A stretch of DNA of 34,664 nt from WYZ-LMO6 sp964509845 (GCA_964509845.1 CAZDZG010000008.1:1-34664); one strand, 5' to 3'; positions 14,460-22,614 are shown, numbered from the stretch's first letter. The notes: generated by a model not told the origin, from the letters alone. Numbers and translations: made by a program.

Positions 14460-15017
14460 TCACGAGTTGGCCTGAAGCCCTTCCCCCCACTGGCGCCTCA
14501 GGACCTCTATCTGGGCCTCCAGGCTGGCTATGATCTCCTTGTTGTCCATGAAGTTCAGCTGCTCGCCGCAGTGGGGGCACCTGAACTCCCTCTCCGAGGC
14601 CTCCTCGAAGGTCAGGCGCGGGCAGTTGTTCTTGCAGGCGAAGAACATGTGGCTGCGCTCGTACTCCAGCCTCTCCTCGAGCTTCCTCAGCAGCTCCCTC
14701 TGGATGGACTGCAGGTTCTCCAGCGCCCCGTCTATCTGCACGTACCAGCGGTAGATGTACCACCCGTTGTCCTCGTTCCTCAGCCTGTGGTAGTTGACCA
14801 CCCTGCTCTCGTAGAGGTCGTAGAGGATCTTCCTGACCAGGTTCACCCTGAGGCGGGTGAGCTTGGCTAGCTCCTCATCCGTCAGCTGCTTCCCCCAGAG
14901 CTTGGAAAGGATGAGGAGACCGTGCCTCCCGGCCACCCTTTTGATGAACTCCTTGAGGGCCGGGTTCTTGGAGAAAGGATCTACCTTCTTTCCCTCCTTC
15001 TTTCCGGCCATCTCCAT
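14460..15017 (-). CDS. tfe: Transcription factor E, alpha subunit
   Basis: A 185-residue homologue of the N-terminal half of eukaryotic TFIIE-alpha, helping promoter melting by archaeal RNA polymerase. Residues 20-105 form the extended winged helix (GKQLTDEELAKLTRLRVNLVRKILYDL, then VVNYHR and GWYIYRWYV), followed by a coiled coil and the zinc ribbon CKNNC ... CPHCGEQL. The order and length are those of archaeal TFE. A second ATG at 15011 could be used instead. TATA-like GATATAAG (15036-15043) is about 23 bases before the start. Confidence 0.96.
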   Translation of the reverse strand: MEMAGKKEGKKVDPFSKNPALKEFIKRVAGRHGLLILSKLWGKQLTDEELAKLTRLRVNLVRKILYDLYESRVVNYHRLRNEDNGWYIYRWYVQIDGALENLQSIQRELLRKLEERLEYERSHMFFACKNNCPRLTFEEASEREFRCPHCGEQLNFMDNKEIIASLEAQIEVLRRQWGEGLQANS

Positions 15018-15035
15018 ACTTTTGTTCCTTCCTCC

Positions 15036-15094
15036 CTTATATCGGTTGTTTAAACCACGCTAACAGGCCAGGAGCCGCATCCCTTTTTAACCGG
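15036..15094. promoter_or_regulatory. Divergent promoters, tfe / alcohol dehydrogenase
   Basis: On the minus strand GATATAAGG (15036-15043), with a second candidate GTTTAAAC (15048-15056), precedes tfe. On the plus strand CCTTTTTAACC (15082-15092) is about 26 bases before the TTG at 15113, suggesting a leaderless message that begins at a TTG. Confidence 0.5.
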
Positions 15095-15112
15095 AAGGGT
15101 CAAGTTACTAAG

Positions 15113-16276
15113 TTGTGGTGGTTCCTGGCCCCCAAGGTGGCCTTCGGTGAGGAGGCGCTGGACGCCCTGGAGACCGTGAAGGGGAGCAGGGCGATGGTGG
15201 TCACGGACCGCACCATGAGGCAGCTGGGCTTCGTGGAGGAGGTGGTCCAGCGCCTGAGGAAGAACGGGATGGAGGTGCTGGTCTTCGACGAGGTGGAGCC
15301 CGAGCCCTCCAAGGAGACCGTCATGAAGGGGGCGGAGAGGGCCAGGGAATTCTCCCCCGATTGGTTCGTGGGCCTGGGGGGAGGATCCTGCATGGACGCC
15401 GCCAAGGCCATCTGGGTCATGTACGAGAGGCCCGACCTCAGGATCGAGGACATCACCCCCATGACGGAGCTGGGACTCAGGAAGAAGGCCAGGCTGGTCT
15501 GCATCCCCACCACCAGCGGCACGGGCTCGGACGCCACCTGGGCCACCGTCATCACCAGCAGGGAGGAGGTCTTCAAGATGGAGCTGGCCTCCAGGGAGAT
15601 CCTTCCCGACCTCTCCATCGTGGACCCCAGGCTGGCCTCGAAGATGTCCCCCTCCCTCACCGCCAGCACGGGAATGGACGTGGTGGCCCACGCGGTGGAG
15701 GCCTACCTTTCCCAGTGGAGCAATCCCTTCTCCGACGCCCTGGCCCTCCAGGCCCTCAGGCTGGCCTTCAGGTACCTCCCCAGGGCCTACGCCAACGGGA
15801 GCGATATGGAGGCCAGGGAGAAGATGCACGTGGCCGCCACCATGGCGGGCATGGCCTTCTCCAACTCCCAGATAGGGCTGATCCACGCCATGGGGCACTC
15901 GCTGGGGGCGGTTTACCACCTCCCCCACGGCAGGACGGTGGGGCTCTTCCTCCCGTACGGCATGGAGTACGCCAGGGAGGTGGCGAAGGAGAGGCTGGTG
16001 GACATAGCCTGGGCGGCGGGGGTGGAGGCCCCCTCCCGGGAGGAGACCGTGGAGAGGCTGCTGGGCTGGATAAGGGATTTCGTGAGGGGGCTTGGGGAGC
16101 CCCTCTCCGTAAGGGAGCTGGGGATAGGGAGGGAGGACTTCGAGGGGAGGCTGGAGGAGCTGGTGAGGAAGGCCATGCAAAGCACGGGAATCTTCACCAG
16201 TCCGAGGGTGCCGGACGAGGCGGACTGCAGGAGGCTCTTCCTCTACGCCTACGAGGGGAGGAGGGTGGACTTTTAG
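15113..16276 (+). CDS. Iron-containing (group III) alcohol dehydrogenase
   Basis: A 387-residue NAD(P)-dependent dehydrogenase of the Fe-ADH superfamily. The dinucleotide site GLGGGSCMDAAKA and PTTSGTGSDATW are present, as are metal ligands in GMDVVAHAVEAYLS and in QIGLIHAMGHSLGAVYHLPHGR (several His). An alcohol/aldehyde substrate is likely but unspecified; glycerol-1-phosphate dehydrogenase is a remoter relative and lacks these motifs. No ATG or GTG is available at the N-terminus; TTG at 15113 gives MWWFLAPKVAFGEEAL, the usual opening of the family. Degenerate echoes of its 3' end follow at 16353-16470. Confidence 0.93.
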   Translation: MWWFLAPKVAFGEEALDALETVKGSRAMVVTDRTMRQLGFVEEVVQRLRKNGMEVLVFDEVEPEPSKETVMKGAERAREFSPDWFVGLGGGSCMDAAKAIWVMYERPDLRIEDITPMTELGLRKKARLVCIPTTSGTGSDATWATVITSREEVFKMELASREILPDLSIVDPRLASKMSPSLTASTGMDVVAHAVEAYLSQWSNPFSDALALQALRLAFRYLPRAYANGSDMEAREKMHVAATMAGMAFSNSQIGLIHAMGHSLGAVYHLPHGRTVGLFLPYGMEYAREVAKERLVDIAWAAGVEAPSREETVERLLGWIRDFVRGLGEPLSVRELGIGREDFEGRLEELVRKAMQSTGIFTSPRVPDEADCRRLFLYAYEGRRVDF

Positions 16277-16352
16277 ATCTAAGTATGGCTGAGAGGTCTC
16301 CCTTGGAGGTCCTTTAAACGATATCGGTTTACTCGAATTTCCATTAGGAGGA

Positions 16353-16478
16353 TCAAGCCCTCGCTTTCCGCCACCCGATGAAGACGCTGATTGCTTAGCA
16401 CTAACTCCCATCCAGAAAGGCTTCCTCAGCGGGATCTTGCCGGACGAGTAGACTGCAGAAGGGTCTTCGCCTAGCAGG
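16353..16478 (+). pseudogene. Decayed remnants of alcohol dehydrogenase C-terminus
   Basis: The 272-base gap after the dehydrogenase holds no gene but echoes its 3' end twice. In one frame 16353-16394 reads SSPRFPPPDEDADC, close to TSPRVPDEADC of the intact gene, and 16416-16448 reads KGFLSGILPDE followed by TAG. At DNA level 16438-16470 (GCCGGACGAG, then GACTGCAG, then TCTTC) aligns with 16210-16241 of the intact gene with small changes. This looks like tandem duplication and decay. The match was made by eye. Confidence 0.5.
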
Positions 16479-16513
16479 AAAAGGGGGAGGAACTTTTTGG
16501 CCCGGTGGGGAAG

Positions 16514-16521
16514 ACTTAAAT
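16514..16521 (+). promoter_or_regulatory. TATA-like element of the SDR gene
   Basis: ACTTAAAT is centred about 31 bases before the ATG at 16549. This leaves a leader of a few bases carrying GTAGGGGG. Confidence 0.5.
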
Positions 16522-16548
16522 GACGGGAGTACAGTTTCTCGTAGGGGG

Positions 16549-17346
16549 ATGAGGCTAAAGGGGAAGGTCGCCCTCATCGCCGGCGCCGGCTCCAGCGGGC
16601 CGGGGATAGGGATCGGGAGGGCCACCTCCATCCTCTTCGCCCAGGAGGGGGCCAAGGTGGTCTGTGCGGACATCAGCAGAAGGGCGGCCGAGGAGACCCT
16701 GAGGATGGTAAAGGAGAGGGGGGGAGAGGGCATCGTGGTGCAGGGGGACGTCACCCGCTCCGAGGACGCCCGCAGGATCGTGGAGACGGCGGTTTCCACC
16801 TACGGGAAGCTGGACATCCTGCACAACGTGGTGGGGATAGCCACCCCCTTCGGGATCCTGGAAACCTCGGAGGAGGACTGGGACGCGGTGGTGACCACCA
16901 ACCTGAAGAGTATCTTCCTCATGTCCAAGTACGCCGTTCCCCACATGATCCGGGGAGGGGGAGGGGTGATCATCAACACCTCCTCCGCCGCCGGTCTGAC
17001 GGGGCATCCCAGCGCCAACTACTCCGCCACCAAGGCCGCCATCATCAACCTCACCAGGAGCATGGCCATCGAGCTGGCGGAGTACAACATCAGGGTCAAC
17101 TGCATCGCCCCTGGCTTCCTGGACACCCCCATGGTGGCCCCCATCATGACGGAGGAGCGCAGGAGGATCCTGGAGTGGATGATCCCGCTCGGGCGCCTGG
17201 GCACGGCCTGGGATGCGGCCTACGGGGCCCTGTACCTGGCCTCCGACGAGGCCTCCTACGTGACAGGCATCACCCTGGTGATAGACGGAGGCCTGCTGGC
17301 CGGGAGGGGGATAGGGCCAGCCAAGCCGCCAGGGGGAATGATTTGA
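16549..17346 (+). CDS. Short-chain dehydrogenase/reductase (SDR)
   Basis: A 265-residue classical SDR oxidoreductase. The Rossmann glycine motif is GAGSSGPGIGIGRA (residues 12-25, slightly extended compared with the usual TGxxxGIG), with ADIS and GDVTR in the cofactor region. HNVVGIA replaces the usual NNAG, the catalytic Ser lies in INTSSAAGL, and YSATK supplies Tyr and Lys. C-terminal PGFLDTPMV and ASYVTGITLVIDGG are typical of FabG-like or secondary-alcohol SDRs. The substrate is unknown. It ends in a TTGA overlap with the NIPSNAP gene. Confidence 0.92.
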   Translation: MRLKGKVALIAGAGSSGPGIGIGRATSILFAQEGAKVVCADISRRAAEETLRMVKERGGEGIVVQGDVTRSEDARRIVETAVSTYGKLDILHNVVGIATPFGILETSEEDWDAVVTTNLKSIFLMSKYAVPHMIRGGGGVIINTSSAAGLTGHPSANYSATKAAIINLTRSMAIELAEYNIRVNCIAPGFLDTPMVAPIMTEERRRILEWMIPLGRLGTAWDAAYGALYLASDEASYVTGITLVIDGGLLAGRGIGPAKPPGGMI

Positions 17347-17687
17347 TCTACGAGCTGCGCAGCTACACCCTCAGACCGGGGAAGCTGGAGGAGTTCCTCT
17401 CCTTCTACCGGGAGAAGGCCATGCCGCTGGGGCTGGAGAAGCTGAGGGGAAGGGGGGAGCCGGTGGGGCAGTGGATCACTAGGTACCGGGAGGTGGTGGA
17501 GCTGGAGGGGGAGTGGAGGGTGGTGGAGACCGAGGAGGTCTGCTACATGCTGGCCTTCCCCACCAGGGAGAAGAGGGAGGAGTTCTGGCTGGACTTCCTG
17601 GGGAGCGAGGAGTGGAAGTCCCTCATGCCCGAGTGGGCCACCCTGGTCTCCAAAATGGATAACAGGATCCTGGAGCCGGCCCTCTAG
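17343..17687 (+). CDS. NIPSNAP family protein
   Basis: A 114-residue protein beginning MIYELRSYTLRPGKLEEFLSFY, the hallmark opening of NIPSNAP proteins (ferredoxin-like dimeric alpha+beta barrel). AFPTREKREEFWLDFLGSEEW is the matching second strand-helix unit. Function is unknown in archaea; such barrels often act as small enzymes or binding partners in catabolic operons. The TTG start lies in the SDR stop (TTGA), so it is almost certainly coupled to the SDR. Its TAG overlaps the hypE stop as CTAG. Confidence 0.87.
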   Translation: MIYELRSYTLRPGKLEEFLSFYREKAMPLGLEKLRGRGEPVGQWITRYREVVELEGEWRVVETEEVCYMLAFPTREKREEFWLDFLGSEEWKSLMPEWATLVSKMDNRILEPAL

Positions 17688-18733
17688 CAGATCCTGGGAA
17701 CGGGATCCCCGTAGGGGGGAGGGAGGATCCTCCGGCCGCCCGGGGAGGTCTCCATCACCACCCCCTCAAACTCGTCCGTGACCTCCCCTATGAGCTCGGC
17801 CTCCCTGCCCAGCCTGTGGGCCCTGAGGGCCTCCAGCACCTCCTCGGCCTTCTGCGCCACCACCCCCACCACCACCTTCCCCTCGTTGGCCATCTCCAGG
17901 GGATCCACCCCCAGCATCTCGCAGGCCGCCCTCACCCCCTCCCTGATGGGTATCCTATCCTCGTAGAGGAGGATGCCCACCCCCGACTTCTCGCTCCACT
18001 CGTTCAGGGCATTGGCCAGCCCTCCCCTGGTGGGATCCTTCATGGCCACCACCCCTCCCACCTCCAGCACCTCCTGGATCAGGCCGTTGAGGGGGGCCAC
18101 ATCCGACCTCACCTCCGTTTCAAAACCGTACCCCTCCCGGGCGGAGAGGATGGCCACCCCGTGGTCCCCCACCGTCCCGGAGATCAGGATCTTGTCCCCC
18201 GGCCTCAGGTTGGAGTCCAGCAGCCACCTGCTCCTCACCTCCCTGTACTTCCTGACCTCCTGCAGGTTCCGCTCCAGCGCCTCGCTCCTCACCCCCACCC
18301 CCGAGGTGTTGATCACCAGCTGGTCCAGCGCCCCCTTCTCCATCACCTTGGTGTCCCCAGCCAGGATGTGCACCCCCGCCTCCCTGCAGGTCTCCGAGGC
18401 ACTCCTCACGATCCTGCGCAGGTCCTCCAGCGGGAAGCCCTCCTCCAGGATCAGGCCGCAGGTCAGGGCGAGGGGCCTCGCCCCTATCACGGCCAGGTCG
18501 TTCACCGTCCCCGAGACCGCCAGCCTCCCTATGTCCCCGCCGGGGAAGAAGAGGGGCTTCACCGTGTAGGAGTCCGAGTGCACGGCTATCCCCTCCACCA
18601 CGGAGGAGTCGTCCAGGGCCTCCAGCGGGACCTCCGCCCCGCTCCCCCCCAGCTCCTTCACGATGAACTCCCTCAGGAGCTCCCGCATGGCCGTCCCCCC
18701 AGCCCCGTGCGCCATCGTCACCCTTCCGGCCAA
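17684..18733 (-). CDS. hypE: Hydrogenase maturation factor HypE
   Basis: A 349-residue PurM-like ATPase that dehydrates the carbamoyl group made by HypF into the cyanide ligand of [NiFe]-hydrogenase. The N-terminal MAHGAGGTAM, DDSSVVEGIAVHSDSYTVKPLFFPGGDIG, AGDTKVME and DPTRGGLANALNE segments are typical. The chain ends in the required C-terminal PRIC, whose Cys carries the thiocyanate, so it should be active. A TTG at 18733, preceded by GAGGGAAGG, gives the family-length N-terminus; an ATG four bases before is out of frame. It diverges from hypA. Confidence 0.95.
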   Translation of the reverse strand: MAGRVTMAHGAGGTAMRELLREFIVKELGGSGAEVPLEALDDSSVVEGIAVHSDSYTVKPLFFPGGDIGRLAVSGTVNDLAVIGARPLALTCGLILEEGFPLEDLRRIVRSASETCREAGVHILAGDTKVMEKGALDQLVINTSGVGVRSEALERNLQEVRKYREVRSRWLLDSNLRPGDKILISGTVGDHGVAILSAREGYGFETEVRSDVAPLNGLIQEVLEVGGVVAMKDPTRGGLANALNEWSEKSGVGILLYEDRIPIREGVRAACEMLGVDPLEMANEGKVVVGVVAQKAEEVLEALRAHRLGREAELIGEVTDEFEGVVMETSPGGRRILPPPYGDPVPRIC

Positions 18734-18756
18734 GCATCCTTCCCTCTCCGGCCGGG

Positions 18757-18771
18757 AAAAAAGATTTTAGG
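18757..18771. promoter_or_regulatory. Divergent AT patch, hypE / hypA
   Basis: AAAAAAGATTTTAGG sits midway between start codons 18733 (minus) and 18794 (plus). GATTTTAGG is about 27 bases before hypA, and on the other strand AATCTTTTTTCC is about 25 bases before hypE. Joint control of the hyp genes is likely. Confidence 0.55.
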
Positions 18772-18793
18772 TTGGCCCCTCCTCCCTCTGAGC

Positions 18794-19186
18794 ATGCACG
18801 AGTGGGCGGTGGCGGAGGGGGTGGTGGAGGCCCTGCTCAGGAGGGGGAGGGAGGAGGGGGCCAGGCGGATCACCCGCTTCAGGCTAAGGCTGGGGGAGAT
18901 CGGGGGGGTGGAGGAGGAGATGCTCAGGCTGGCCCTCCGGGAGCTCTCCCGGGGAACCATCCTGGAGGGGGCGGAGATGGAGGTGGAGAGGGAGAGGGGA
19001 AGGGTGGGATGCAGGAGGTGCGGGACGGAGTGGTCCCCGGACAGGGAGAGCCTGGAGGAGGACGCCCTGCACCTCCTCCCCGACCTCCTCCCCCTCTTCC
19101 TCAGGTGCCCGCGCTGCGGGAGCGTGGACCTGGAGATAACGGGGGGAAGGGGGGTGAGGATAGAATGGCTGGAGCTGGAGAGATAG
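18794..19186 (+). CDS. hypA: Hydrogenase nickel incorporation protein HypA
   Basis: A 130-residue nickel metallochaperone. It begins MHEW, where His2 is the nickel ligand in this family, and has a zinc site formed by CRRC and CPRC separated by the long insert (EDALHLLPDLLPLF) typical of archaeal HypA. The ATG at 18794 is fixed by the MHE start and TATA spacing. It overlaps the next gene by 22 bases. Confidence 0.94.
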   Translation: MHEWAVAEGVVEALLRRGREEGARRITRFRLRLGEIGGVEEEMLRLALRELSRGTILEGAEMEVERERGRVGCRRCGTEWSPDRESLEEDALHLLPDLLPLFLRCPRCGSVDLEITGGRGVRIEWLELER

Positions 19187-19911
19187 ATCCCAGGGAGGCG
19201 GCGGCGGAGAGGAGGCTCTCGGAGGTGCGCAGGATCCTGGCGGTGGCCAGCAGCAAGGGGGGAGTGGGGAAGAGCCTCCTCTCGGCCGTCCTGGCCCTCC
19301 TCCTCTCCCGCAGGGGGTACCGGACGGGCCTCCTGGACCTGGACTTCCACAGTCCCTCCCTCCACCTCATCCTGGGGAGGAGGGGAGAAGTAAGGGAGGA
19401 AAGGGGGATCCTCCCGGCCACCGTCCACGGCCTGCGGTTCCTCTCCGTCGTTCACTTCTCCGGGGAAAGGCCCCTCCTCCTCAGGAAGGAAAGCATCTCC
19501 TCCTCCCTGCTAGATCTCCTCTCCTCCACCCGCTGGGGGGAGCTGGACCACCTGGTGGTGGACATGCCCCCCGGAAGCGGGGACGAGCTGCTGGAGCTCC
19601 TCAGGGTGGCCGGAAGGACGGAGTTCCTGCTGGTCTCCACCCCCTCCAGGCTGTGCAGGGAGAGCGTGGAGAGGATGGTGAGGGGGCTCAGGGAAGTGGG
19701 GGCCAGGGTGGTGGGGGTGGTGGAGAACTTCTCGGAGGGGCTCCCGCCCTCCTGGGAGGGGGTGCGGGTGCTTGGGAGCCTCCGGCCCGATCCGGAGGTG
19801 GAAGGGGCGGTGGGGAGGGTGGAGAGGCTGCTGCGCACCTCCTTCGCCAGGGAGGCCGAGCGGGTGCTGGAGGAGTACCTGAGGGAGGGAAATGGGCCAG
19901 GCCAGGGCTGA
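19165..19911 (+). CDS. hypB: Mrp/MinD-type ATPase, probable ATPase-type HypB
   Basis: A 248-residue P-loop ATPase of the Mrp/MinD class with an intact deviant Walker A (SSKGGVGKSLLSA), LLDLDFHSPSLH and Walker B VVDMPPGSGDE. Mrp/NBP35 proteins that carry iron-sulfur clusters have a CxxC after the ENMS region; here the equivalent segment is VENFSEGLPPSWEGV with no cysteines. Thermococcus uses just such a Mrp/MinD ATPase, not the GTPase, as HypB beside HypA. Its place between hypA and hypF with overlaps on both sides (22 and 20 bases) makes a nickel-insertion role the best reading. The gene symbol is by context. Confidence 0.85.
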   Translation: MAGAGEIDPREAAAERRLSEVRRILAVASSKGGVGKSLLSAVLALLLSRRGYRTGLLDLDFHSPSLHLILGRRGEVREERGILPATVHGLRFLSVVHFSGERPLLLRKESISSSLLDLLSSTRWGELDHLVVDMPPGSGDELLELLRVAGRTEFLLVSTPSRLCRESVERMVRGLREVGARVVGVVENFSEGLPPSWEGVRVLGSLRPDPEVEGAVGRVERLLRTSFAREAERVLEEYLREGNGPGQG

Positions 19912-22201
19912 GGTGAGGGTGAGGGGAAGGGTACAGGGGGTGGGCTTCCGCCCCTTCGTGTACCGGCTGGCCCGCAGGTACGGCCTCAAGGGCTTCGTGA
20001 GGAACCTGGGGGACGCCGGGGTGCAGGTGGTGGTGGAGGGCGAAAGGAAGGCGGTGGAGGACTTTCTGGTCTCCCTGCGCGCGGAGGCCCCTCCCCTCTC
20101 CAGGGTGGAGGAGGTGGAGGTGGGGTGGTCGGAGGCCACGGGGGAGTTCGAGGGCTTCGAGGTGAGGAGGAGCCTGGAGGAGGGAATGGGCGGCCTTCCC
20201 ATCCTTCCCCCCGACCTGGCCGTCTGCGCGGAGTGCATCGGGGAGATGCTCGACCCCGCCGACAGGAGGTTCGGGTATCCCTTCACCACCTGCGTGAACT
20301 GCGGCCCACGCTTCACGGTGATCTTCGACCTCCCCTACGACAGGGAGAGGACCTCCATGGTGGACTTCCCCCTCTGCCCTGCCTGCCTCGGGGAATACAC
20401 GGATCCCTCGGACCGCCGCTACCACGCCGAGACCACCTGCTGTCCGTCCTGCGGCCCCAGGCTGGAGCTCTACGAGGCCACGGGGCGAAGGGTCGAGGTG
20501 AGGGATCCCCTCAAGGAGGCGGCCAGGCTCCTGGACGAGGGCTTCATCCTGGCCGTGAAGGGGATAGGGGGGACCCACCTGGCCTGCAGGACGGTGGAGG
20601 ATGAGCCCCTGAGGAGGCTGAGGGAGGCCTTCCGCCGGCCGCAGCAGCCCTTCGCCGTCATGTCCAGGGACGTGGAGACCGTCCGCACCTTCGCGGAGGT
20701 GGGGGAGGAGGAGGAGAGGGAGCTCACCTCCCACCGCCGCCCCATCGTGGTGCTGAGGCGCTCCAGGGACTTCCCCCTCTCCGAGCTGGTCTCCCCCGGC
20801 CTGGACTCCGTGGGGGTGATGCTCCCCTACTCCGGCATACACCTCCTCCTGCTCGGGCACGGGAGGGAGCCCGCCTACGTGATGACGAGCGCCAACCCCC
20901 CCGGCCTGCCCATGATCGTGGAGAACGAGAGGGCCCTGAGGGAGCTCAGGGGGAAGGTGGACTACCTCCTCCTCCACAACCGCAGGATCGTGAACAGGTG
21001 CGACGACTCCGTCCTGAAGGTGGTGGAGGGGGAGCCCGTCTTCCTCAGGCGCTCCAGGGGATACGCCCCCGAGCCCGTGAGGCTTCCCCGCCCCTCCCGG
21101 AGGAGGGTGCTGGCGGTGGGGGCGGAGGAGAGTGTCACGGCCTCCGTGCTGGTGAAGGACCGCTGCTTCCCCACCCAGCACGTGGGGGACACCTCGAAGC
21201 TCGAGACCCTCCGCTACCTGGAGGAGGCGGTGGGGAACCTCAGGAGGCTGCTAAGGGTGGAGGGGGTGGAAGCGGTGGCCCACGACCTGAATCCCCTCTA
21301 TCCCACCACCAGGCTGGCCTGCAGGTGGGCGGAGGAGTGGGGGGCGGAGAGGGTGGGAGTGCAGCACCACCACGCCCACCTCTGCTCCCTGATGGCGGAG
21401 GGAGGGGTGGAGGAGATGGTGGGGATAGCCTGCGACGGGGCGGGATACGGGACGGACGGAACGGTGTGGGGGGGAGAGGTGATGGTGGCCACACCCTCCT
21501 CCTTCGAGAGGGTGGGGGGGCTCAGGCCCCAGCCCATGCCCGGGGGGGATGCGGCCACCCGCTTCCCCGCCAGGATGGTGGCCGGGATCCTGTGGGGGGA
21601 GCTGGGAAGGGAGGTGGAGGGGGTTCTGGAGGAGCTATGCCCCGCGGGCTTCCCGCGCGGGGAGAGGGAGAGGGAGGTGGTGCTGAGGCAGCTGGAGAGG
21701 GGGAGGCTGCCGCTGACGAGCAGCTGCGGCAGGGTGCTGGACGCCGTGGCCTGCGTGCTGGGGATATGCTGGGAGAGGACCTACGAGGGGGAGCCGGCCA
21801 TGAAGCTGGAGGCGGTGGCGGCGGAGGGGGATCCCGGGGCCCTCTCCCTGCCCTGCGACCCCCTTCCCTCCGGCGGGAGGCTGCTGCTCGACACCTCCCG
21901 CTTCCTGGCGGCGGTGGTGGAGGCGGTGCGCTCGGGGGTGCCCAGGAGGCACGTGGCGGCCTCCGCCCACCGGACCCTGGCCAGGGCCCTGGCGGAGCTG
22001 GCCTGCGGGATGGCGGAGGAGAGGGGAATCGGGGCGGTGGGGGTCTCGGGAGGGGTCTTCTGCAACAGGTTCTTCACGATCGAGGTGAGGAGGGTGGTGG
22101 AGGGGAGGGGACTGAGGTTCGTGAGGCACCGGATCCTCCCGCCGGGGGACGGGGGGATCTCCGTGGGTCAGGCCTTCCACGCGGCCTTCCGGGAAACCTA
22201 G
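19892..22201 (+). CDS. hypF: Carbamoyltransferase HypF
   Basis: A 769-residue enzyme that transfers carbamoyl from carbamoyl phosphate to HypE. Domains in order: acylphosphatase (residues 5-90, RGRVQGVGFRPFVYRLA); two zinc fingers (CAEC/CVNC near 110-135 and CPAC/CPSC near 165-190); YrdC-like domain (AVKGIGGTHLACRT near 225); Kae1/carbamoyltransferase domain with HHHAHLCSLMAE near 491, GIACDGAGYGTDG near 510 and GGVFCNRFF near 720. All key motifs are intact. Its TAG overlaps convergent mvhD as CTAG. HypC and HypD are not in the window. Confidence 0.97.
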   Translation: MGQARAEVRVRGRVQGVGFRPFVYRLARRYGLKGFVRNLGDAGVQVVVEGERKAVEDFLVSLRAEAPPLSRVEEVEVGWSEATGEFEGFEVRRSLEEGMGGLPILPPDLAVCAECIGEMLDPADRRFGYPFTTCVNCGPRFTVIFDLPYDRERTSMVDFPLCPACLGEYTDPSDRRYHAETTCCPSCGPRLELYEATGRRVEVRDPLKEAARLLDEGFILAVKGIGGTHLACRTVEDEPLRRLREAFRRPQQPFAVMSRDVETVRTFAEVGEEEERELTSHRRPIVVLRRSRDFPLSELVSPGLDSVGVMLPYSGIHLLLLGHGREPAYVMTSANPPGLPMIVENERALRELRGKVDYLLLHNRRIVNRCDDSVLKVVEGEPVFLRRSRGYAPEPVRLPRPSRRRVLAVGAEESVTASVLVKDRCFPTQHVGDTSKLETLRYLEEAVGNLRRLLRVEGVEAVAHDLNPLYPTTRLACRWAEEWGAERVGVQHHHAHLCSLMAEGGVEEMVGIACDGAGYGTDGTVWGGEVMVATPSSFERVGGLRPQPMPGGDAATRFPARMVAGILWGELGREVEGVLEELCPAGFPRGEREREVVLRQLERGRLPLTSSCGRVLDAVACVLGICWERTYEGEPAMKLEAVAAEGDPGALSLPCDPLPSGGRLLLDTSRFLAAVVEAVRSGVPRRHVAASAHRTLARALAELACGMAEERGIGAVGVSGGVFCNRFFTIEVRRVVEGRGLRFVRHRILPPGDGGISVGQAFHAAFRET

Positions 22202-22614
22202 CGGGTCCTGAGGGGGCTCGGGCCCAGCTCCTTGAGCCTCTGGGTCATCTCCTCCACGACCCTGGCGAACTTGTCCCCCTCCGAGGCCGAGATCCACTCC
22301 AGCCTGAGCCTGTCGGGCTCGAGCCCCAGCTGCTCCAGCAGCTTCTTCAGCAGCAGGACCCTGCGCTCCGCCTTGAAGTTCCCGGAGGTGTAGTGGCAGT
22401 CCGTGGGGGTGTGGCAGCCCGCCACCAGCACCCCATCGGCCCCGTACTTGAAGGCCTCCAGGACGAAGAGCGGATCCAGCCTGCCGCTGCACATGATCCT
22501 CACGATCCTGACGGTGGGCGGGTACTGCAGCCTCCGCAGGCCGGCCTGGTCGGCCCCCGCGTAGGAGCACCAGTTGCAGCAGAAGGCCACGATCCTGGGC
22601 TGGAACTCGCTCAT
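22198..22614 (-). CDS. mvhD: MvhD-type iron-sulfur subunit (hydrogenase/HdrA link)
   Basis: A 138-residue [2Fe-2S] protein that carries electrons between an F420-nonreducing hydrogenase (or other donor) and HdrA in flavin-based electron bifurcation. The conserved cysteines are in FCCNWCSYAGAD, RIMCSGRLDP and VAGCHTPTDCHY, and the family motif LEAFKYGADGVLVAGC is present. ATG overlaps the hdrA stop (ATGA), so it is translated with hdrA. No hydrogenase large or small subunit lies in the window. Confidence 0.93.
   Translation of the reverse strand: MSEFQPRIVAFCCNWCSYAGADQAGLRRLQYPPTVRIVRIMCSGRLDPLFVLEAFKYGADGVLVAGCHTPTDCHYTSGNFKAERRVLLLKKLLEQLGLEPDRLRLEWISASEGDKFARVVEEMTQRLKELGPSPLRTR

Noticed and set aside
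17816..18793. Long upstream extension of the hypA frame
   Set aside because: It is antisense to hypE; HypA must begin at MHE for nickel binding.
19165..19911. General iron-sulfur carrier Mrp/NBP35
   Set aside because: The CxxC motif required for cluster binding is missing and the gene overlaps hypA and hypF, so ATPase-type HypB is preferred.
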